In this document: in pieces, positions 4,417 to 8,324 of the stretch
Position numbering within the stretch: position 1 is the stretch's first letter
Layout: each line of letters opens with the position of its first letter
Origin: Bacteriovorax sp. UBA1852
Lineage (GTDB): Bacteria; Bdellovibrionota; Bacteriovoracia; Bacteriovoracales; Bacteriovoracaceae
NCBI GenBank assembly: GCA_002338505.1
Contig: DDIK01000041.1
Coordinates: 1-8,324, forward strand
Length of the DNA stretch: 8,324 nt
Direction of reading: 5' to 3'
Notes under the pieces: model-generated
Databases searched by the model: none
Seen by the model: only the letters and a program-made list of their open reading frames with translations
Told to the model about the DNA's origin: nothing
Position numbers and translations under genes: made by a program

Positions 4417-5178
4417 ATGAACTTTGAAACTCGTTTTGCCGGAATAGGCTCACTTTTATCTCCCGAATCACTGAATATTCTTAAAAATTCTCATTGTGCT
4501 GTTATTGGACTCGGTGGAGTTGGCTCATGGGTTGTCGAGTCATTTGCTCGAAGCGGTATTGGGTCTATCACTCTTGTCGATCTAGATGATATTTGTGTTT
4601 CAAATACCAATAGGCAAATTCATGCAGAATTAGATAATTATGGAAAGCTTAAGATAGACGCACTCGAAGAAAGGGTGCTTCGTATCAACCCAGATTGTAA
4701 GGTGAGAAAGATTCATGGTTATTTTAATAAATCATCAATTGATAAAGTCTTCGGGGATACAAGATATGACTTTGTCGTAGATGCTATCGATAGTGTTCAA
4801 GATAAGTGTGAACTCATAAATCACTGTTTTAAAACAAAGACTCCCATGGTCATCAGCGGCTCAGTTGGGGGGAAATCAGATCCAACGAAAGTAAGAGTTG
4901 CAGAGCTTTCTAAGACAAGAAATGACTTAATGCTCAGAAAAGTAAGAAAGAAGCTTAAGAGGGAGTATGGTTTTCCTTTGGGTTGGACTAGGGCAAAGGT
5001 AAAGGCGGTCTATACTGAAGAGCCGGTTAGAAAGTTTAGGGCCTCTGAGGACTCAGAGAGTTCTCATATGAAACTAGATTGCTCAGGTGGTCTCGGTGCA
5101 ATAACGCATGTGAGTGGAACAATTGGGTTTTTTGCAGCGCACATCGCAATATCTTATTTAATTAGTCGGGATAAATAA
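4417..5178 (+). CDS. tcdA: tRNA threonylcarbamoyladenosine dehydratase TcdA
   Basis: A 253-aa E1-like (ThiF/MoeB-fold) enzyme, close to the usual length of about 270. TcdA uses ATP to cyclise t6A at position 37 of ANN-decoding tRNAs to ct6A in the cytoplasm. The N-terminus RFAGIGSLLSPESLNIL leads into the nucleotide-binding GLGGVGSW (31-38). DLDDICVSNTNRQIHA (55-70) is the family signature, followed by VDAIDSVQDK (121-130), SGSVGGKSDPTKVRVAEL (147-164) and the C-terminal DCSGGLGAITHVSGTIGF region. It lacks the paired CxxC zinc site of MoeB/ThiF, which supports TcdA. The start is fixed by homology to the remembered E. coli protein, although no good Shine-Dalgarno lies upstream (only AAAAG). 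Its 18-nt spacing after tRNA-Arg suggests co-transcription and release by tRNA 3' processing. Confidence 0.93.
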   Translation: MNFETRFAGIGSLLSPESLNILKNSHCAVIGLGGVGSWVVESFARSGIGSITLVDLDDICVSNTNRQIHAELDNYGKLKIDALEERVLRINPDCKVRKIHGYFNKSSIDKVFGDTRYDFVVDAIDSVQDKCELINHCFKTKTPMVISGSVGGKSDPTKVRVAELSKTRNDLMLRKVRKKLKREYGFPLGWTRAKVKAVYTEEPVRKFRASEDSESSHMKLDCSGGLGAITHVSGTIGFFAAHIAISYLISRDK

Positions 5179-5186
5179 TCTTTCTT

Positions 5187-5223
5187 TTAACATTCACATT
5201 CCTTTTGTATCATATCTTATATT
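5187..5223 (+). promoter_or_regulatory. Probable promoter region of the envelope lipoprotein operon
   Basis: The 67-bp gap after tcdA holds several overlapping hexamers: -35-like TTAACA (5187-5192) and TTCACA (5193-5198), each 5/6, and -10-like TATCAT (5208-5213) and TATATT (5218-5223), each 5/6. No pair has ideal 17-bp spacing (15 bp for the first with the first, 19 for the second with the second). The exact promoter is unresolved, and read-through from tcdA is possible because no terminator is seen. Confidence 0.35.
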
Positions 5224-5233
5224 TTTAAATATC

Positions 5234-5240
5234 AAGGAGA
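5234..5240 (+). promoter_or_regulatory. Strong Shine-Dalgarno of the lipoprotein operon's first gene
   Basis: AAGGAGA, 5 nt before ATG 5246, is the best ribosome binding site in the window. It suggests that the operon's leading lipoprotein is made abundantly. Confidence 0.75.
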
Positions 5241-5245
5241 TTGAA

Positions 5246-5827
5246 ATGAAATTATTATTAGTGGCAATTATAGGTTTAACTTTCTTTGCTTCATGTTCAA
5301 GTAAGAAGAAACCAAGAAACTTTGAACTTCCTTATAAAGTAGTCAACGCTTCAGATAGAGTTGAGCCAGATTGGTTAAGCAATGCTTCTAAGTATGAAGA
5401 TAAGCAAAAGGGAATGAATTACTTTGTTTCTGAATCTGAGCATGCAACGAAGAGACTTTGTGTTAAGTCATCTGAAGTAAGAGCAACAGCGGCGATCGCA
5501 GCAGAAGTAGCACAAGAAATTCAAAGTGATTATACAGAAGTTACAAGAGATGAAGATAGCGAAACAATTAAGTATATGAGTGAGACTCTTAAGCAGGTCA
5601 TTCAAACTGAAGTAAGTGGTATCAAGACTGTACTACAGTACTGGGAACAGAGAAAACATAATGAAGATGAGAATGGTATGAGCAAAGTTAATTATGCTTG
5701 TTACACTCTTGTTGGAATTCCTGAAAAGCGTCTTGAAAAAGCAATTAAGATTGCTCAGAAAAAAGCACTAGGAATGGTTAAAGAAGATTCGATTAGAGAA
5801 GAGTTAGAAAAGAAGTTTAATAAATAA
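5246..5827 (+). CDS. LPP20-like outer-membrane lipoprotein
   Basis: A 193-aa predicted lipoprotein with signal peptide and lipobox-like FASC (Cys17; Phe at -3 is unusual but tolerated). The mature part starts with a basic SSKKKPR linker. PDWLSNASKY (41-50) and the following Ala-rich helix VRATAAIAAEVAQEI (78-92) fit the LPP20 pattern: a Pro-Glu/Asp-Trp start, a long helix, then strands. YACYTLVGIPEKRLEKAI (150-167) matches the family's final strand and helix. Family assignment is by eye. LPP20 relatives include FlgP, an outer-membrane part of polar flagella, but no flagellar gene is visible here. The ATG follows a strong AAGGAGA. The stop TAA shares one base with the next ATG (TAATG at 5825-5829), so the first two genes are translationally coupled. 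Confidence 0.8.
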   Translation: MKLLLVAIIGLTFFASCSSKKKPRNFELPYKVVNASDRVEPDWLSNASKYEDKQKGMNYFVSESEHATKRLCVKSSEVRATAAIAAEVAQEIQSDYTEVTRDEDSETIKYMSETLKQVIQTEVSGIKTVLQYWEQRKHNEDENGMSKVNYACYTLVGIPEKRLEKAIKIAQKKALGMVKEDSIREELEKKFNK

Positions 5828-6672
5828 TGAAATTTCTAGTTTTAATTCTTATTAGTTCAAGTGTACTTGCTTTTAACTGCAAAAAAGGTTTCTTGTGCGG
5901 CAATGGCTGTGGCCTACATGAGGCTGAAGCCGATGGAGCCGCCAGAGCACAAATTGCGAAAATGTTTAAGGTAAAGGTTACCTCTACTTTTACGTCGGCA
6001 AGAGCAAACTTTGGAGAGTTTGATGAGGCCTATGTTCATGAAGTGATTGATGAATATGTTTCTGAAAGTCTTGAAGGTATTACAATTGAAAACCGAAAAG
6101 AAGAAGAAGGCGTTATGTGCGCTACTGCAGTCTTGAATAAGATAAACTTTTCTGAAAATATCAAGAATAAAATCAGAGCACTTAATAAGCAGTCAAAGAC
6201 TCTTGTTGTCTCTGGTAATAAATTGATATGGGAAATGGTGAGGGCCAATAACTCAAAAGTTCAGCAGCTAGGTTCGCTTTTGAGTGTCGTCGAAGTTGAT
6301 TCTGTGAGTAAGCCTATAGCTGTTCCTGTTCTTAAAAATGAACCAGTAGAAATCAATTTTGAGGGTAGCGAGAATATAGATGTATTTAAAGGACTTCTTA
6401 TATCTCGAATTAAGAGAAATGGTTATGAAGAGGGAAAGGCTAAGAAGAAGATTAAGGTTAACTTAACGTTAGAAAAACTTCCTCTAAATATTTCGGGCTT
6501 TGTAAAATATAGACTCATCGTTGATATGAAGAGCTTTAAAGGTAAGAAGAATGTTTCACGTGCTTTTTCAAAATTGATTGCTAGCGGGAGATCAATAGAG
6601 CAAGTGAGCGAGAAGTTATACGCTAAATTTAAGAACGAATTACCAAATTACTTTGTTGATTTAAAATTATAG
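5827..6672 (+). CDS. Exported protein with LPP20-like N-domain and C-terminal extension
   Basis: A 281-aa secreted protein with a signal peptide cut after VLA (residue 15); there is no lipobox, so it is probably soluble in the periplasm. Residues about 30-110 look like an LPP20 domain: EAEADGAARAQIAKMFKVKV (helix into strand), EYVSESLEGITIENR, and a closing strand VMCATAVLNKINF. Four cysteines (18, 24, 28, 98) may form disulfides. The C-terminal part, about 175-281, is rich in Lys, with alternating strands (KIKVNLTLEKL, YRLIVDMKSF) and a final helix. I do not recognise it, though its strand-helix layout could be TolB-N/LpoB-like. It begins on the stop codon of the preceding lipoprotein (TAATG) and is followed 15 nt later by the LpoB-like gene, so it is an integral part of the operon. 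Function unknown. Confidence 0.78.
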   Translation: MKFLVLILISSSVLAFNCKKGFLCGNGCGLHEAEADGAARAQIAKMFKVKVTSTFTSARANFGEFDEAYVHEVIDEYVSESLEGITIENRKEEEGVMCATAVLNKINFSENIKNKIRALNKQSKTLVVSGNKLIWEMVRANNSKVQQLGSLLSVVEVDSVSKPIAVPVLKNEPVEINFEGSENIDVFKGLLISRIKRNGYEEGKAKKKIKVNLTLEKLPLNISGFVKYRLIVDMKSFKGKKNVSRAFSKLIASGRSIEQVSEKLYAKFKNELPNYFVDLKL

Positions 6673-6687
6673 AAAATAGGAGATATT

Positions 6688-7293
6688 ATGAAATTATTAT
6701 CATTACTACTAGTTGTTGCCACGCTTAGTTCATGTGGTGGATTTAAGGCCAAAAGAGTATCTGGAGATCAGTCAGATGCTGCGGCAATGGAAATTACAGA
6801 TAAGTGGGTTGCAAGAGATACTGAATTAAGTGTTTCACAAATCCTCGATAAAATGAAAGAGCATAGAGGATTTAAGAGATATCTTTTAACTCTTGGAAGA
6901 AGACCTAAGGTTTTCGTTGCTGATTATGCAAATAAGACAGCTGAGCCATACTTTCCAACAAATGATATTACAGATGAATTTCTCACTCAGTTAAGTGAGT
7001 CGGGTGATTATATCTTAATTGATGCTGCAGCAAGAGAGAGACTTTTAAAAGAGATTCAATATCAAAATGACGGAATGGTAGATGCGAGACAAGCAAAGAC
7101 TATTGGTAAAGCTTCTGGAGCAGATATCATGATCTTTGGAAATGTTTCTATGACACCTAGACAAAGAAGTGGAAAGACACTTAAGGAATACACTCTTAAT
7201 TTAAGAATGACTGACATCGAAAAAGGTGAAGAAGTTATGAGAACAAGAGTGAGAATAAATAAGTTCTCTGAGAAAGGAAGCGTTGGTTGGTAA
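6688..7293 (+). CDS. LpoB-like penicillin-binding-protein activator lipoprotein
   Basis: A 201-aa lipoprotein with lipobox LSSC (Cys16). The mature part follows the LpoB family pattern throughout: MEITDKWVARDTELSVSQIL (34-53), the strand RRPKVFVADYANKTAEPYFP (71-90), the helix TDEFLTQLSESGDYILID (95-112), ARERLLKEIQYQNDGMVD (115-132), GKASGADIMIFGNVSM (140-155), and the last strands KEYTLNLRMTDIEKGEEV. In E. coli LpoB reaches from the outer membrane through the cell wall and stimulates the synthase PBP1b by its UB2H domain. UB2H is not widespread, so the partner here may differ. The related fold of FlgO is a flagellar alternative. The long disordered linker typical of E. coli LpoB is short here. 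The start is fixed by AGGAGA 5-6 nt upstream. The stop overlaps the next ATG (TAATG). Confidence 0.87.
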   Translation: MKLLSLLLVVATLSSCGGFKAKRVSGDQSDAAAMEITDKWVARDTELSVSQILDKMKEHRGFKRYLLTLGRRPKVFVADYANKTAEPYFPTNDITDEFLTQLSESGDYILIDAAARERLLKEIQYQNDGMVDARQAKTIGKASGADIMIFGNVSMTPRQRSGKTLKEYTLNLRMTDIEKGEEVMRTRVRINKFSEKGSVGW

Positions 7294-8324
7294 TGACTAA
7301 ATTCGCCCAATTTTTAATATTAATAACGATCGTTTCTTGCTCTTCTTTAACACAACGAAGAGCAAGCAATGAAATCGCTAGTATGTATAGTAAGGGCGAA
7401 TATCAGTCACTTGTTAATAAGATTAAGAAGAAAGACTTTTATAAGAGAGAACAGGATCGCTTTTTAAAGCAAGCAGAACTTGGAACTCTCTTTTTTAGAC
7501 TAGGAAATTATCAGCAAGCTCTCGATTCTTTTAGGGCCGCAAGAGATATTTCAGATGATCTTTATAAAATAAGACTTTCAAAGAAGATTAAGTCATTTTT
7601 ACTAAACGACTCAGAAGATATTTACTATCCAAATCCCTATGAACTTTCAATGATTCGTTTTTACGAAATACTCTCGGTCATTAAAATTTTAGAGACTGAA
7701 AATAAGTCACAAAATAAAGTGATGCTCGAGTCACTATCAAGGGACTGGCAAGCTTATCTCGATAATCTTAAAGATAGAAAACTTGGGGAAGCTGATTTTA
7801 AGGGAGTCGTCTTAGCTGATCTTCTTGCTTATGTCCTCCACGGATATTTGGGAACACGCAGTGATATCAGTCAAATGAAGAGTTTTAGGAAGATTGCAAA
7901 AAGAAATCTTAAAACTAAGATGGGACTTTATGAAAGCTACAATGAAAAGTTTAAGGTCTATAGAAAAGATTTTTCTAAGTTACATAGAAAATCCAATAAA
8001 GAGTTATTTTCAAAGTATATCGGTAAGACGCAGGTTTATAGCGATGTAGAATCATTTCTTAAGATGCCATACAGACAAATTCTTGTTGTACTTAGGGGAA
8101 ATATTAAAACTAAGAAGCCAAAGAAGTATACGTTTCCAATTGATCTCTTTGGGGTAGCCGCGACAAATAATTTAAGTAAGGGTGACTTTGTTTCTTTTTC
8201 AACGCGAATTCTAAGTCTTACGTCGGCAACGAATCCAAAAATTGCTTTTGAATTACCTACTATAAAAAGTACGCCAAGAGTAAAGAACGATATGTTTAAT
8301 ATTCTAAATTCAGACAAAGTGATC
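7293..8324 (+). CDS. COG3014-like TPR lipoprotein, 3' end cut by the window
   Basis: The first 344 residues of a lipoprotein; the frame is open to the last base. A hydrophobic leader ends in lipobox IVSC (Cys16). A TPR-like unit lies near residues 59-88 (AELGTLFFRLGNYQQALDSF). FLLNDSEDIYYPNPYEL (102-118) corresponds to the 'l..D....Y....yE' signature I associate with COG3014, an uncharacterised family often encoded beside LpoB-like and LPP20-like proteins. FPIDLFGVAATNNLSKGDF (281-299) and IAFELPTIKSTPR (317-329) fit the C-terminal part of that family, so perhaps 80-120 residues are missing. It starts on the TAA of the LpoB-like gene (TAATG at 7291-7295), with no separate Shine-Dalgarno, so its translation probably depends on that of the LpoB-like gene. 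Its precise role is unknown; it presumably acts with the preceding lipoproteins at the outer membrane. Confidence 0.8.
   Translation, partial: MTKFAQFLILITIVSCSSLTQRRASNEIASMYSKGEYQSLVNKIKKKDFYKREQDRFLKQAELGTLFFRLGNYQQALDSFRAARDISDDLYKIRLSKKIKSFLLNDSEDIYYPNPYELSMIRFYEILSVIKILETENKSQNKVMLESLSRDWQAYLDNLKDRKLGEADFKGVVLADLLAYVLHGYLGTRSDISQMKSFRKIAKRNLKTKMGLYESYNEKFKVYRKDFSKLHRKSNKELFSKYIGKTQVYSDVESFLKMPYRQILVVLRGNIKTKKPKKYTFPIDLFGVAATNNLSKGDFVSFSTRILSLTSATNPKIAFELPTIKSTPRVKNDMFNILNSDKVI

Noticed and set aside
6036..6248. Minus-strand open frame inside the second operon gene
   Set aside because: Antisense to a gene that fits its operon by overlap and signal peptide; no independent support.
7062..7310. 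Minus-strand open frame across the LpoB-like/COG3014-like junction
   Set aside because: Antisense to the most conserved part of the LpoB-like protein; a shadow.
8036..8317. Minus-strand hydrophobic open frame near the window end
   Set aside because: Antisense to the COG3014-like gene, whose 344-codon frame is uninterrupted to the edge and has a lipobox.

Overview
This 8.3 kb window reads as a chromosomal stretch of a low-GC, Gram-negative bacterium with a heavily lipoprotein-decorated envelope. Signs are the many signal peptides and lipoboxes, an LpoB-like outer-membrane lipoprotein, TcdA, CCA-encoding tRNA genes, and strong use of AT-rich codons (AGA for Arg, TTA for Leu). The style fits the Bacteriovorax/Halobacteriovorax side of the Bdellovibrionota. 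That placement is an inference from gene content and composition; no phylogenetic marker was tested. No mobile element, CRISPR array or rRNA is visible, and no gene-free stretch exceeds about 110 bases.

Layout. (1) 1-276: C-terminal end of a TPR protein. (2) 281-519: a promoter and two tandem class II tRNA-Ser genes (UGA, GCU). (3) 599-1905: three tightly packed genes for exported proteins: a DUF2799-like lipoprotein, a small secreted helical protein, and a 218-aa exported protein that overlaps its predecessor. (4) 1900-2223, minus strand: a small cysteine-rich exported protein. It converges on the previous group so closely that both genes share one palindromic Leu-stop hexamer. (5) 2333-4275: a membrane histidine kinase and a stand-alone receiver protein, divergent from the cysteine-rich gene across a 109-bp region carrying an inverted repeat. 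(6) 4272-5178: a strong-looking promoter, tRNA-Arg(ACG) and tcdA, the ct6A37 tRNA-modification gene, starting only 18 nt after the tRNA. (7) 5246 to the window end: a four-gene envelope operon of an LPP20-like lipoprotein, a second LPP20-like exported protein with a long C-terminal extension, an LpoB-like lipoprotein, and a COG3014-like lipoprotein that runs off the end.

How it fits together. The tRNA genes and tcdA form a translation theme: the window's own tRNA-Ser(GCU) has the U36-A37 signature of a TcdA substrate, whereas tRNA-Arg(ACG) does not. The kinase/receiver pair has no DNA-binding output here, so its target lies elsewhere. The most interesting block is the last operon. Its junctions (TAATG overlaps, strong Shine-Dalgarno sites) suggest coordinated production of a multi-lipoprotein envelope complex. 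The analogy is either to LpoB-type cell-wall synthase activation or to the FlgO/FlgP-type outer-membrane parts of flagella. The second member, with its C-terminal region of unrecognised family, is the least explained component. All family names come from motif recognition by eye, not database searches.
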